Source: an uncultured Ruthenibacterium sp.
GTDB taxonomy: Bacteria; Bacillota; Clostridia; Oscillospirales; Ruminococcaceae
Length of the DNA: 64,000 nucleotides
Direction of reading: 5' to 3'
NCBI GenBank assembly: GCA_944386555.1
Contig: CALXBN010000036.1
Coordinates: forward strand, 50,758-114,757
Both the position numbers and the translations under genes were made by a program. The notes beneath the pieces were generated by a model. The model was given only the letters and a program-made list of their open reading frames with translations, did not search any database and was not told the origin of the DNA. This document shows, in pieces, positions 1 to 8,093 of the stretch (the first letter of the stretch is position 1; the number at the start of each line of letters is the position of its first letter).

Positions 1-2
1 GG

Positions 3-371
3 CGAATGCTGGAGCTGCAGCTGCAGGACAATGTGAATGCCAGCGAGATGCAGCCGGATGGGAGATACCGGAAAGTAAAGCGTGCCGAAGGCGTGCCGGC
101 GGTGGACGGCCAGCTGGGAATGTATGCTTTGCTGGAGAATGCGTGGCCCGCAGTGGAGCCGTGCACGGTGCCCGTTGCCGCGGCGCAGGCAGAGCCGGCC
201 CGGACGGCGGCGCCCCGGCCCGGGCGGCGGCAGGCCCGTGCAGGGCAGGCGCGCCCTGCGGCACATCCTGCTGTGCACCGGCGTCCGGCCGGGCAGACGG
301 GGCATCATGGGCAGCGCCGCCGGCGCAGCCCGCTGGTCAGCGTGCTGTCACGCATTCTGCACCGCCGATGA
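3..371 (+). CDS. ppk1: Polyphosphate kinase 1, C-terminal fragment
   Basis: The frame is open from the window edge to a TGA. Its first 50 or so residues (LELQLQDNVNASEMQPDG, then a Y-R-K-V strand) match the extreme C-terminus of PPK1, which reversibly polymerises the ATP gamma-phosphate into polyphosphate. The catalytic histidines lie upstream, outside the window. After about residue 55 the chain becomes a low-complexity Ala/Pro/Arg tail of some 65 residues that is not part of the usual family ending. That GC-rich stretch is open in several frames, so a frameshift near the end cannot be excluded. The identification rests on a short segment. A hairpin follows the stop. Confidence 0.6.
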   Translation, partial: RMLELQLQDNVNASEMQPDGRYRKVKRAEGVPAVDGQLGMYALLENAWPAVEPCTVPVAAAQAEPARTAAPRPGRRQARAGQARPAAHPAVHRRPAGQTGHHGQRRRRSPLVSVLSRILHRR

Positions 372-401
372 AAAGCGGCCACTTGTGAATCATCCTTGGA
401 A

Positions 402-432
402 GACGAGGCAGGCGGATTGTGCCTGCCTCGTC
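402..432 (+). terminator. Hairpin between ppk1 and spoIVFA
   Basis: A perfect 12-bp stem (402-413 with 421-432) encloses a 7-nt loop. There is no clear T-run after it, so it is a terminator-like hairpin rather than a textbook intrinsic terminator. It separates ppk1 from the sporulation pair. Confidence 0.5.
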
Positions 433-510
433 TGCGTTAAAGGAATGCCTGTTCTTTTTCGCCGGGCACTGTGCATAGTATCAGTGTATAAAGCAGGGAG
501 GAGAATGCGC

Positions 511-1398
511 ATGTGGGAAAAGCAAACCGGCACAGCTGAAGCAAAACGGGCGGACAGGCCGGCCGATACGGTGCACAGCGGCTGCAGGAAGGAACCGCAG
601 GAGGACCGGCTTCTGCTCGTCCAGATCCTTCTGTGCATAGCCATCGCTTTGGCCGTGTGGCTGTGCCGTGCAATGGGGGGCACGCTGTACAGCCAGCTGT
701 GCAGCCGGTGCACTCAATGGCTCAGCCAAGGGGTGCAGTTTACCACAGAGACGCCCATCGCCCGCTTTGGAGCTGAAACGGTGGAGGTTCTGCGGGACGG
801 TGTGCAGGCAGTGCTGGCAGGGCTGGAACAGACGAAAGAAACGGCTCGAAGCGCGGCGCAGCCGGCAGCCGATTCATGGCAGACAGCGGCGCAGCAGCCC
901 GGTGCAGTGGCGCTGGCAGCCGGCGGCTTTTGGCATTGGGAAGGGCAGGAGGCGCCCGAGGGAGCCAGCCTGGAACAGATCACACTGCAGCCGCCGCTGG
1001 CGGCGCCGGTGAACGGTGTGGTCACATCCGGCTACGGGTACCGGAAAAACCCGGTCAACGGTATCGGTGATTTCCATGCGGGTGTGGATATTGCCTGTGC
1101 AGAAGGGACACCGGTGGGTGCATGCAGGGAGGGGCAGGTAGCTTTTACGGGCAGCAATGACGTTCGGGGAAATTATCTGGTAATTCGCCATGGCGGCGGC
1201 GTGCAGACACTGTACCAGCATTTGGCGTGCATCGTGGTGCGCCCGGGCCAGCGCATTGACGCGGGGCAGGAAGTGGGGATGGCGGGCTCTACCGGCCTGT
1301 CTACGGGGCCTCATGTGCATTTGGAACTGGAAGTGGGCGGCATTTTGTATGATCCGCTGCCCAGTTTGCCCGCGGAGATGCAGGCGCAGACTGCATGA
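511..1398 (+). CDS. spoIVFA: SpoIVFA-like membrane protein with M23 (LytM) domain
   Basis: A 295-residue protein with a charged cytoplasmic N-terminus, one membrane span at about residues 34-52, a spacer, and a C-terminal LytM/M23 domain at about 170-285. The metal-ligand motifs HxxxD (in DFHAGVD) and HxH (in GPHVHLE) are both present. In Bacillus SpoIVFA anchors and regulates the SpoIVFB protease in the outer forespore membrane. The gene overlaps a downstream M50 protease by ATGA, the classic spoIVF order, which decides the call. The start at 511 has GGAGGAG 7 nt upstream; an ATG at 505 lies too close to it. CATAGTAT at 474-481 resembles a SigE/SigK -10 element, weakly supported. A generic M23 endopeptidase is the alternative. 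Confidence 0.75.
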   Translation: MWEKQTGTAEAKRADRPADTVHSGCRKEPQEDRLLLVQILLCIAIALAVWLCRAMGGTLYSQLCSRCTQWLSQGVQFTTETPIARFGAETVEVLRDGVQAVLAGLEQTKETARSAAQPAADSWQTAAQQPGAVALAAGGFWHWEGQEAPEGASLEQITLQPPLAAPVNGVVTSGYGYRKNPVNGIGDFHAGVDIACAEGTPVGACREGQVAFTGSNDVRGNYLVIRHGGGVQTLYQHLACIVVRPGQRIDAGQEVGMAGSTGLSTGPHVHLELEVGGILYDPLPSLPAEMQAQTA

Positions 1399-1967
1399 GG
1401 AAAGAGAATTCGGTGCTTCCGGTGCTGGCCTGTGCAGCTTTGGCTGCTGGACTTTTGTGGGATCCCATGGGCCTGCTGCGTATGGCATTGCTGTGCAGCG
1501 CCGTGCATGAAGCGGGTCATATGTTTGTCTGGCGGCTGTGTGCCGGGCGCTGGCCTCGGCCGCAGCCTGGGCTGGGCGGCTTTTCTTTGCATGGCGCGCC
1601 GCTGTCCGCCGGACAGGAGCTGGCCGTGCTGTGCGCCGGGCCCGGGGCCAATTTCCTGCTGGCTGCCGCTTTGTGCCTGATGGCCCTGCACCGGGCGCGG
1701 TACGGCGTCTACTTCCTGGCAGCGGTCAGCCTGTGCACTGGTCTGTACAATTTACTGCCCTTTGGCGTGCTGGACGGCGCGCGCATTCTGGAAAACCTGC
1801 TGCCGGCCCGCTTCGCCGGGCCTCTGTACCGGGTGCAGCGGGCGCTGCTGTGGGCCTTCTGCCTGGCGGCCCCGGCGCTGGCCTTCGCGCTGCCCCTGCC
1901 CGCCGCTGCCCGGGTGGCGGCCATCCTCGCGCCGGGCTACCTGCTGGCCCAGGGACGCGCCCGATAA
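1395..1967 (+). CDS. spoIVFB: SpoIVFB-like site-2 protease (M50)
   Basis: A 190-residue polytopic membrane protein with both hallmarks of intramembrane M50 metalloproteases: HEAGH at residues 38-42 (zinc histidines and catalytic Glu39) and NLLPFGVLDG at 119-128, where Asp127 is the third zinc ligand. In sporulating Firmicutes SpoIVFB cleaves the pro-sequence of sigma-K in the mother cell. The start codon overlaps the stop of the SpoIVFA-like gene, implying translational coupling. It is shorter than the Bacillus enzyme and lacks an evident C-terminal CBS domain, as seen in some Clostridia. A BofA homologue, the third partner of this complex, lies at 27.5 kb. Confidence 0.8.
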   Translation: MRKENSVLPVLACAALAAGLLWDPMGLLRMALLCSAVHEAGHMFVWRLCAGRWPRPQPGLGGFSLHGAPLSAGQELAVLCAGPGANFLLAAALCLMALHRARYGVYFLAAVSLCTGLYNLLPFGVLDGARILENLLPARFAGPLYRVQRALLWAFCLAAPALAFALPLPAAARVAAILAPGYLLAQGRAR

Positions 1968-2013
1968 CAAGCGCCCGGCCCCTTCCGTGAGCGGAAAGGG
2001 CCGGGCGCTTGTT
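1966..2013. terminator. Long bidirectional hairpin after spoIVFB
   Basis: Arms 1966-1987 and 1992-2013 form a 22-bp stem with a single mismatch around a 4-nt loop. It overlaps the spoIVFB stop codon and also sits just past the end of the minus-strand relic frame, so it can terminate transcription from both sides. Confidence 0.75.
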
Positions 2014-2018
2014 GGCTG

Positions 2019-2297
2019 TTACAAAGAGGGCTGGCCGTAAAAGATGGACAAAATCTCCCGGAGAGCGGGATAGGCGAGGCGGCGGATCGCCTCGACGGCA
2101 GATGCTGCGGCATAGCGCACGACGACGGGCGTATACGCGGCCTGCCCGCCCTCCAAGTGCAGGAGACCGCCCCGCGCCACGGTTTGCGGCACGGGCACAA
2201 TCTACGCATCCGCCGCCCTGGCGGCTTCCACCAGGCACGCTGCGCCGTTCAGGCCGGCGTCGTTGCCCAGCTTGGCGCGCAGCACCGGCGGCGCCGC
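2019..2297 (-). pseudogene. Relic: ROK-kinase C-terminus plus unidentified C-terminal segment
   Basis: Directly after the zinc-ribbon stop codon (2298-2300), in the same frame, the minus strand encodes a ROK-type C-terminus (VLRAKLGNDAGLNGAACLVE) ending in TAG at 2202-2204. The frame then continues, open, through a segment including GLLHLEGGQAAYTPVVVRY and ends in TAA at 2019-2021. The ROK part matches the 3' end of the intact ROK domain nearby (59 of 66 bases, 3100-3165 versus 2226-2291). Neither piece has a start or ribosome site. The second segment reads like real protein but I do not recognise it. This looks like leftover DNA from a duplication or deletion. Confidence 0.55.
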
Positions 2298-3053
2298 TCA
2301 GCGGCAAAGCCGCGCGAAGGCGCGGTCGTCCATCTGCGGCAGTCGGCGGCGCAGTTCGGCGCGGGCATCGCCGGAAAAGTGAAGCCCTTCTACGCGTCTG
2401 TCAAAGGCATCGGCGGTGCAATAGCGGTACGAATACCAGTTCCTGGCGCATCGTTTCCCCGCGCAGGCGGTGATCAGCAGGTGCTGCAGCAAGAAATTGA
2501 ACAGCTTGTCAAATGCCTTTGCATCCATGCCCAGGGCCTGGCGCACTTCAGTTTTGTCGGCAGATTCTCGGGCGGCAATGGCGTTGTACACTTGCTTCGC
2601 ACCGTCGGGCCAAGCAGGCGTGGGCTTGCAACGCCGCAGCAGCTGGTAATTGCGCACCGTCAGGCAGATGGCCTGGCCGCCAAACGCTTTGCAGTAAAAT
2701 ACCTCAGCCCGCTCCATCAGTGGGATCAGATCGGCCATATCAAAGCCCAGGCCGCCGACGGAAGGCAGATGCGGGTTTTCATTGATGAGCAGGAACCCGT
2801 TTTCCTCCAGCTTTTCCAGCAAGGCGCGGCTGCGCGCATCACTGAGGGCGGGGAAGATGGATGGGCGCAGCGCGCGCTGGTACAGGATGCTGCCGCAGTT
2901 CCGGCACAAAATGACTTCAACCGGCGAGGAGTCACCCATGACATGGGCGCCATAGGCGAATTCATCGGCAAACAAGCGGCCGCCGCCCGTCTGGAGAGCG
3001 CGGCCCAGATTGTTCTGCCCGCAGTAAGGGCAGACGGATACGGGAATCTCCAT
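2298..3053 (-). CDS. Zinc-ribbon protein of unknown function
   Basis: A 251-residue protein. The N-terminus carries one zinc knuckle (CPYCGQNN, about residues 8-15) and a second pair follows (CRNCGS, about 45-50), together a likely structural zinc ribbon. The rest is soluble, with no membrane span or signal peptide. I do not recognise the family. The start at 3053 gives the zinc-ribbon N-terminus; the open frame extends 15 codons further, into the preceding gene. It lies 16 nt after the ROK-fusion stop on the same strand, so it is probably co-transcribed. It is bracketed by two copies of the ROK 3' end, suggesting it was inserted or retained during a local duplication. Confidence 0.6.
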   Translation of the reverse strand: MEIPVSVCPYCGQNNLGRALQTGGGRLFADEFAYGAHVMGDSSPVEVILCRNCGSILYQRALRPSIFPALSDARSRALLEKLEENGFLLINENPHLPSVGGLGFDMADLIPLMERAEVFYCKAFGGQAICLTVRNYQLLRRCKPTPAWPDGAKQVYNAIAARESADKTEVRQALGMDAKAFDKLFNFLLQHLLITACAGKRCARNWYSYRYCTADAFDRRVEGLHFSGDARAELRRRLPQMDDRAFARLCR

Positions 3054-3069
3054 GCCGGCACGCCCCTTT

Positions 3070-4881
3070 TTATCCGATGTCCGCTGCCCCGGCGGCACCT
3101 TCCACCAGGCATGCCGCGCCGATCAGGCCGGCATCATTGCCCAGTTTGGCGCGCAGCACTGGCGGAACAGGGGCCAGATGGCCGGCGTAGGCATTCCGGC
3201 GCACATAATCGTTCAGCGGGTCGGTCAGGGCCTCGCCCTCGCCGCAGATGCCGCCGGACAGCAGTACCACCTCGGGGCGGAAGATGTTGACGAAATTGGT
3301 GACGGCTTCGCCCAGCCAATGGATGTATTGTTCCACCACGGCCCGGGCGGCATCATCGCCCCGGCGCATGGCCGCAAAGGGAATGATACCGTCCATCTCG
3401 CCGCCCTTTTCCGCGCGCATGGCCGCCAGCAGGCTGTCGGGGTGGGCGTCGGCGGCAGCGTTTGCCTCCCGGATCAGGGCCGTGGCGCTGCAATAGCTTT
3501 CGATGCAGCCCTGCCGTCCGCAGGTGCACGGCACGCCGCCGGCAATCAGTGTAGTGTGCCCCAGTTCCATTCCGCCGGGGCCGCCTTCGAACAGCTTTCC
3601 ATCCGCAACGACACCGCCCCCCACGCCGGTACCCAGGGTCAGCAGCACGGCGCTGTCATATCCCCGGGCGGCCCCGGCGCGCACTTCGCCCAGTGCGGCG
3701 CAGTTCGCATCATTGGAAATGCGCAGAGGCAAAGGGATATATCGATGGAATTCCTGGGCGAATGGAACATTTTCCCAGCCCAGGTTGTTGGCAAATACCA
3801 CCCGCCCGTTTTCCGTGTCGATGGTGCCGGGAATCCCAATACCCACGCCATCGCAGTCGCCCAGGGTCAGCCCGGCTTTTTCCACGGCCTCCAAGGCTGC
3901 GCCGGCCATGTCCTGAACAATGTTCTGCCAGGGTCTGCCGGCGCGGGTTTCCCGCTTGGCGCGGGCGATGATCTCACAGTCCGTATCGACTACGCCGGCT
4001 TTGATGCCTGTGCCGCCCAGGTCGATCCCGATCCGGTAGCGCTGGGGTTCCACCCGGGTCCACAGAACTTCGCATCGGCCGCTGAATGTGTACGCGCCGG
4101 TGTCGGCGCCTACGAACAGGCTGTCACCGGCCCGAAGCTTGACGGGATCTTGGCCGTCGGCACATACCTCGGCCTCGCCGGACAACAGCAGCAGGGAGTG
4201 GAACGAGGTGCCGTCGGTACAGAAAAGTTCGCGGCCATCCACGCTCAGCAAATCTACGGTGAAATATTTGCATTTCCCCAGATGGCCGTCAAAGCTGTGC
4301 AGGGGGCGGATGGGGTGCAGCGTAGCCACCTGGCACGCCTTTTCAATGTGCAGTGCCCGGGGGTGGCCGTCGGCGTCTACGCGGCCGTAGTCATATACAC
4401 GGTAGGTCAGGTTGCTGGTTTGCTGTACTTCCGCTACCAGCACGCCGGCGCCAATGGCATGGATGGTACCCGGGGGCAGAAAGAACACGTCGCCGCGATG
4501 CACTTCCACTTTGCGCAGATGTTCGCACAAGGTATTGGTGCGGATGGCTTCGTCCAGCTGGCGGCGGTTCATGGGATGGGCTACGCCATAGTAAAGGTAG
4601 GCGCCCGGTGCGGCATCAATCACATACCACATCTCGGTTTTGCCATCCTGTGCCTCATGTGCACGAGCAAAGGCGTTGTCCGGATGCACCTGCACGGACA
4701 GATTCTTGGCAGCATCGATCAATTTGATCAGAACGGGAAAGTGCTCGAAGCGTGATGCGGCGCTTCCCGCCGCCTGCGGATGCGCCGCCAGGTAATCTTT
4801 CAGTGTCTGCCCCGCAAAGGGCCCGCTGGCAATCACGGATAAGCCGTCCTCATGGCAGGAGAGTTCCCAGGTTTCCGCCAA
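3070..4881 (-). CDS. Mannose-6-phosphate isomerase / ROK sugar kinase fusion (5' end cut by a stop codon)
   Basis: A continuous frame encodes two fused domains. The first, about 275 residues, is a class I mannose-6-phosphate isomerase with the zinc-site motifs VQVHPDN and PPGTIHAIG. The second, about 320 residues, is a ROK kinase: GIDLGGTGIKAG phosphate loop, SNDANCAALGE with the catalytic Asp, GTGVGGG, and the zinc motif CTCGRQGCIE. Such a fusion could turn mannose-6-P into fructose-6-P and phosphorylate free hexose. The family N-terminus is encoded just upstream (4882-4974) but a TAA separates it. This entry therefore begins at a TTG that has no ribosome site, and the gene may be inactive or need readthrough. 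The zinc-ribbon gene follows 16 nt downstream. Confidence 0.8.
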   Translation of the reverse strand: MAETWELSCHEDGLSVIASGPFAGQTLKDYLAAHPQAAGSAASRFEHFPVLIKLIDAAKNLSVQVHPDNAFARAHEAQDGKTEMWYVIDAAPGAYLYYGVAHPMNRRQLDEAIRTNTLCEHLRKVEVHRGDVFFLPPGTIHAIGAGVLVAEVQQTSNLTYRVYDYGRVDADGHPRALHIEKACQVATLHPIRPLHSFDGHLGKCKYFTVDLLSVDGRELFCTDGTSFHSLLLLSGEAEVCADGQDPVKLRAGDSLFVGADTGAYTFSGRCEVLWTRVEPQRYRIGIDLGGTGIKAGVVDTDCEIIARAKRETRAGRPWQNIVQDMAGAALEAVEKAGLTLGDCDGVGIGIPGTIDTENGRVVFANNLGWENVPFAQEFHRYIPLPLRISNDANCAALGEVRAGAARGYDSAVLLTLGTGVGGGVVADGKLFEGGPGGMELGHTTLIAGGVPCTCGRQGCIESYCSATALIREANAAADAHPDSLLAAMRAEKGGEMDGIIPFAAMRRGDDAARAVVEQYIHWLGEAVTNFVNIFRPEVVLLSGGICGEGEALTDPLNDYVRRNAYAGHLAPVPPVLRAKLGNDAGLIGAACLVEGAAGAADIG

Positions 4882-4974
4882 AATGGGGCCGTCGAATTAC
4901 TTGGCATATTTCGTTTTCAGTGTGCTGCCGCCCCACAGGTAATCCTTACAGGCAGGGGAAAGCGTGCAGAACAT
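4882..4974 (-). pseudogene. Severed N-terminus of the isomerase-ROK fusion (stop at codon 26)
   Basis: From ATG 4974, preceded by AAGGAGGG about 6 nt away, the minus strand reads MFCTLSPACKDYLWGGSTLK and on to KYAK, the typical class I isomerase N-terminus (KDYLWGG). Codon 26 is TAA (4899-4897), after which the same frame continues seamlessly into the intact isomerase sequence. One base change (for example from CAA, AAA or GAA) would create this stop. It is either a real nonsense mutation or a sequencing error. Confidence 0.8.
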
Positions 4975-5009
4975 AAAAGCCCTCCTTTGTGCAGGCAAAT
5001 AGTATTCTT

Positions 5010-5038
5010 ATCATATCACTTTATGCTTACGTGCGCAA
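5010..5038 (-). promoter_or_regulatory. Promoter of the isomerase-ROK gene
   Basis: On the minus strand TTGCGC (5038-5033) is followed after 17 nt by TATGAT (5015-5010), then about 35 nt to the AAGGAGGG site and ATG 4974. This supports 4974, not 4881, as the original start. Confidence 0.6.
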
Positions 5039-5126
5039 CCGATGCAGCCTGTGGGAACAAATCATAGAAAAATGGATATGGATTTATTGTTTTTTTGCAT
5101 TTTAAGCTGAAAACGTCAAAAACCGG

Positions 5127-5159
5127 TTGACGTAGACGGCGGAAATAAGCTAATATATA
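5127..5159 (+). promoter_or_regulatory. Promoter of the YjjG-type phosphatase gene
   Basis: TTGACG at 5127-5132 is followed by TAATAT at 5151-5156 (18 nt) or TATATA at 5154. The gene starts at 5200 with GGAAGGAGAGG just upstream. Confidence 0.55.
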
Positions 5160-5199
5160 CTAGAGGCAGAAGGGCGTATGCGGGAAGGAGAGGGTTCCG

Positions 5200-5937
5200 A
5201 TGGCTTATTATCACTGCCTGCTGTTCGATGTGGACGGCACGCTGCTGGATTTTAAAGCGGCGGAAAACCACGCGCTGCAGGATACGCTGGCTCATTTCGG
5301 CCTGCCGCAGACGCAGCAGGTGCTGGCGGCTTACCACACGATCAACGACAGCCTGTGGGCCGCGCTGGAACGCGGTGAGATCCGCCAGGAAAAACTGGTG
5401 GTGCGCCGGTTTGAGCAGCTGCTTCAACAGCTGGACGTCCAGCTGGATGCCGCCGCCGTCAATGATTATTACCTTTCCCAGCTGGCCGGGCGCAGCGATA
5501 CATATCCCGAAGTTCATGAAACAATGAACGAATTGGCGGAGGTGGCCACGCTGGCAGTCGTTTCCAACGGTGTGGAGCGCGTACAGAAAAAGCGTTTGGC
5601 ACAGGCGGGGCTGGACAAGTATTTTGACGGCTTTTTCGTGTCCGAGAGGGTAGGGGCTTCCAAGCCGTCCCGCAGGATCTTCGATACCGCTCTGCGCACA
5701 CTGGGCGTGGAAAACCGGGAAAAGGTGCTGATGATCGGCGATTCCCTCAAGGCGGATATCGCCGGTGGTGCCGGCGCTGGGTTGGCTACCTGCTGGTGCA
5801 ATTTTGCCGGCCAGCCGGAGCCGGAGCGGGAGAAGCCGACGCACACAATCTGTGATTTGCACGAATTGCTGGAGATTGTGATGGAGCCGGAGGAGCTGGA
5901 AAATGTCGGAAATCCGGAAAAAAGACATCGTTTTTGA
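5200..5937 (+). CDS. yjjG: HAD-family nucleotidase, YjjG type
   Basis: A 245-residue HAD-superfamily phosphatase. Motif I is FDVDGTLLDF near the N-terminus, with the nucleophile and acid/base aspartates. Motif II is the VVSNG strand, and motif IV is MIGDSLKADI. The helical cap between motifs I and II fits YjjG-type nucleotidases, which dephosphorylate non-canonical pyrimidine nucleotides in the cytoplasm. Its 3' end overlaps the following hydrolase gene by 35 nt, so the two are co-transcribed. It has its own promoter and a strong ribosome site (GGAAGGAGAGG). The substrate is inferred from family resemblance; another small phosphate ester is possible. Confidence 0.8.
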   Translation: MAYYHCLLFDVDGTLLDFKAAENHALQDTLAHFGLPQTQQVLAAYHTINDSLWAALERGEIRQEKLVVRRFEQLLQQLDVQLDAAAVNDYYLSQLAGRSDTYPEVHETMNELAEVATLAVVSNGVERVQKKRLAQAGLDKYFDGFFVSERVGASKPSRRIFDTALRTLGVENREKVLMIGDSLKADIAGGAGAGLATCWCNFAGQPEPEREKPTHTICDLHELLEIVMEPEELENVGNPEKRHRF

Positions 5938-6850
5938 TTCCGCCGACGGGCGCAGCTGCGTAAAAGGGTATTTTTACACCTGTCCGTCCGTTTCGCCGAG
6001 GGCAGTGCTTCAAATTTCCCACGGTATGTGTGAATACATCGGGCGCTATGAAGATTTTGCCGGTTATATGGCACGCTGCGGCTATGTTGTGTGCGGGAAC
6101 GATCATTTGGGCCATGGGGCCACCAGCGACGGGCCGGGCGGCATGGACGGCTTTTTTGCCGAAAAGGACGGCGGGACGTATGTCCTGCAGGACCTGCACA
6201 CCATGAACGGGTTGGCAAGCAGCCGGTTCCCGGGCCTTCCTGTGATCCTTCTGGGCCACAGTATGGGCAGTTTTTTTGCCCGGATGTATGCTGCGGCCTG
6301 GCCGGACACCATTGCGGCACTGGCGCTCAGCGGCACCGGGGGGCCCAATCCACTGGGCAAATTGGGGCTGCTGCTGACCAATGTCCTGGCCGGTCTTAAA
6401 GGCCCGCGCTACCGCTCCCTGCTGATCAACAATCTGGCGTTTGGCCAGTATCTCAAGCGGGTGGAGCATCCCCGCACACCCTATGATTGGATCACCCGTG
6501 ATACAGCCGTGGTGTCTGCCTACGCAAAAGACCCGAAATGCACTTTTGTATTTACGGTCAGCGCGTTTCACGAACTGATGGCGGTCCTGGATGCCGTCAG
6601 CAGTCAGGCATGGGCGGACAAGCTTCCCAAGGACCTGCCGGTGATGCTGTTCAGCGGAGATATGGATCCGGTGGGGGATTACGGCAAAGGCGTGCGCACC
6701 GTGTACGAAATGCTGTGCAGGGCCGGCCTTCGGGACGTGAGCATCCGGTTGTATGCGGGCGGCCGCCATGAGATGCTCAACGAAATCAATCGGGATGAGG
6801 TATATACGGACATCCGCACCTGGTGCGATGCCCGTGTATCTCAGAAATAA
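5903..6850 (+). CDS. Alpha/beta hydrolase, monoacylglycerol lipase-like
   Basis: A 315-residue soluble alpha/beta hydrolase. The nucleophile elbow is GHSMG, near residue 115, and late Asp (SGDMDPVG) and His (GGRHEML) residues complete a Ser-Asp-His triad. HGMCEYIGRYEDFA near the start matches the monoacylglycerol lipase/lysophospholipase group (Hydrolase_4), enzymes that release fatty acids from simple glycerol esters. There is no signal peptide, so it acts in the cytoplasm. It overlaps the preceding phosphatase by 35 nt and lies 33 nt before the decarboxylase beta subunit. The precise substrate cannot be told from sequence. Confidence 0.8.
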   Translation: MSEIRKKDIVFDSADGRSCVKGYFYTCPSVSPRAVLQISHGMCEYIGRYEDFAGYMARCGYVVCGNDHLGHGATSDGPGGMDGFFAEKDGGTYVLQDLHTMNGLASSRFPGLPVILLGHSMGSFFARMYAAAWPDTIAALALSGTGGPNPLGKLGLLLTNVLAGLKGPRYRSLLINNLAFGQYLKRVEHPRTPYDWITRDTAVVSAYAKDPKCTFVFTVSAFHELMAVLDAVSSQAWADKLPKDLPVMLFSGDMDPVGDYGKGVRTVYEMLCRAGLRDVSIRLYAGGRHEMLNEINRDEVYTDIRTWCDARVSQK

Positions 6851-6883
6851 AAAGATTTATTTGGAAGAGGAGAAGGAATTCAA

Positions 6884-8053
6884 ATGGCTTTTATTGATGC
6901 ACTGTTTGGTAACCTGCTCTCGATGGATCCCATGTCACTGGGCAAAATGCTGGTGATGTGGGCCATTGGCGGCATCCTGATCTACCTGGCGATCAAGAAA
7001 GAAATGGAACCCAGCCTGTTGCTGCCCATGGGCTTCGGCACTATCCTGGTGAACCTGCCCATGTCCGGCGCCATCACACAGGTGTATCCCACCGGCGAAG
7101 AGGAGGGTGCGCTGAGCGTCCTGTTTGATGCCGGCATTGCCAACGAGCTGTTCCCGCTGCTGCTGTTTATCGGTATCGGCGCCATGATTGACTTCGGCCC
7201 GCTGCTGAGCAATCCCAAATTGCTGCTGTTCGGCGGCGCTGCTCAGTTCGGCATCTTTGTTACCCTGACGCTGGCCTGTGTAGTCAACATGATTTTCCCG
7301 GGCATGTTCAGCCTGCAGGATGCCGCCAGCATCGGCATCATCGGTGCGGCCGACGGCCCCACGGCTATTTTTGTCAGCAACTATTACGGCAGCCAGTACC
7401 AGGGCGCCATCATCGTGGCGGCCTACAGTTACATGGCGCTGGTGCCCATGATCCAACCGCCGGTCATCCGCATGGTCACTACCAAGAAAGAGCGGCTGAT
7501 CCGCATGCCGTATGAGCCCAAAAACGTTACCAAGACCGTGCGCATCCTGTTCCCCATCGTGGTAACCGCTATCGCCGGCCTGGTTGCCCCGCGCAGTGTG
7601 GCACTGGTGGGCTTCCTGATGTTCGGCAACCTGCTGCGCGAGTGCGGCGTGCTGAACAGCCTGTCCGAGACGGCGCAGAACGCACTGGCCAACCTGATTA
7701 CCATTATGCTGGGCATCACCGTAGCCACCAAAATGCAGGCGGATCAGTTCCTGACGGCCGGCACATTGATGGTCATCGCCCTGGGCCTGTTCGCCTTTGT
7801 GTTCGACACCGTGGGCGGTGTGATGTTTGCCAAGTTCCTGAACCTGTTTGCCAAAGAAGGCAAGAAAATCAACCCCATGATCGGCGCCTGCGGCATTTCC
7901 GCATTCCCCATGTCCAGCCGTGTGGTACACAAGATGGGCCTGCAGGAAGATCCGCAGAACTTCCTGCTGATGCACGCTGCGGGCGTGAACGTGGGCGGCC
8001 AGATCGCCAGCGTGATTGCCGGCGGCCTGATCCTGAACCTGATTGCCCGCTGA
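6884..8053 (+). CDS. Sodium-pumping decarboxylase, beta subunit
   Basis: A 389-residue polytopic membrane protein of the OadB/GcdB/MmdB family. The family core GAADGPTAIF carries the conserved membrane aspartate that binds Na+, and the C-terminus has NVGGQIASVIAGG. In complete complexes the beta subunit decarboxylates carboxybiotin and exports two Na+ per turnover. A small membrane protein resembling the gamma subunit follows at once, but no carboxyltransferase (alpha) or biotin-carrier gene is in the window, so the substrate (oxaloacetate, glutaconyl-CoA or methylmalonyl-CoA) is unknown. The ribosome site is GAAGAGGAGAAGGA. Confidence 0.9.
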   Translation: MAFIDALFGNLLSMDPMSLGKMLVMWAIGGILIYLAIKKEMEPSLLLPMGFGTILVNLPMSGAITQVYPTGEEEGALSVLFDAGIANELFPLLLFIGIGAMIDFGPLLSNPKLLLFGGAAQFGIFVTLTLACVVNMIFPGMFSLQDAASIGIIGAADGPTAIFVSNYYGSQYQGAIIVAAYSYMALVPMIQPPVIRMVTTKKERLIRMPYEPKNVTKTVRILFPIVVTAIAGLVAPRSVALVGFLMFGNLLRECGVLNSLSETAQNALANLITIMLGITVATKMQADQFLTAGTLMVIALGLFAFVFDTVGGVMFAKFLNLFAKEGKKINPMIGACGISAFPMSSRVVHKMGLQEDPQNFLLMHAAGVNVGGQIASVIAGGLILNLIAR

Positions 8054-8093
8054 GTTTCGCCGCATGATTGCTGCACAATAAGGAGGAATAGTA

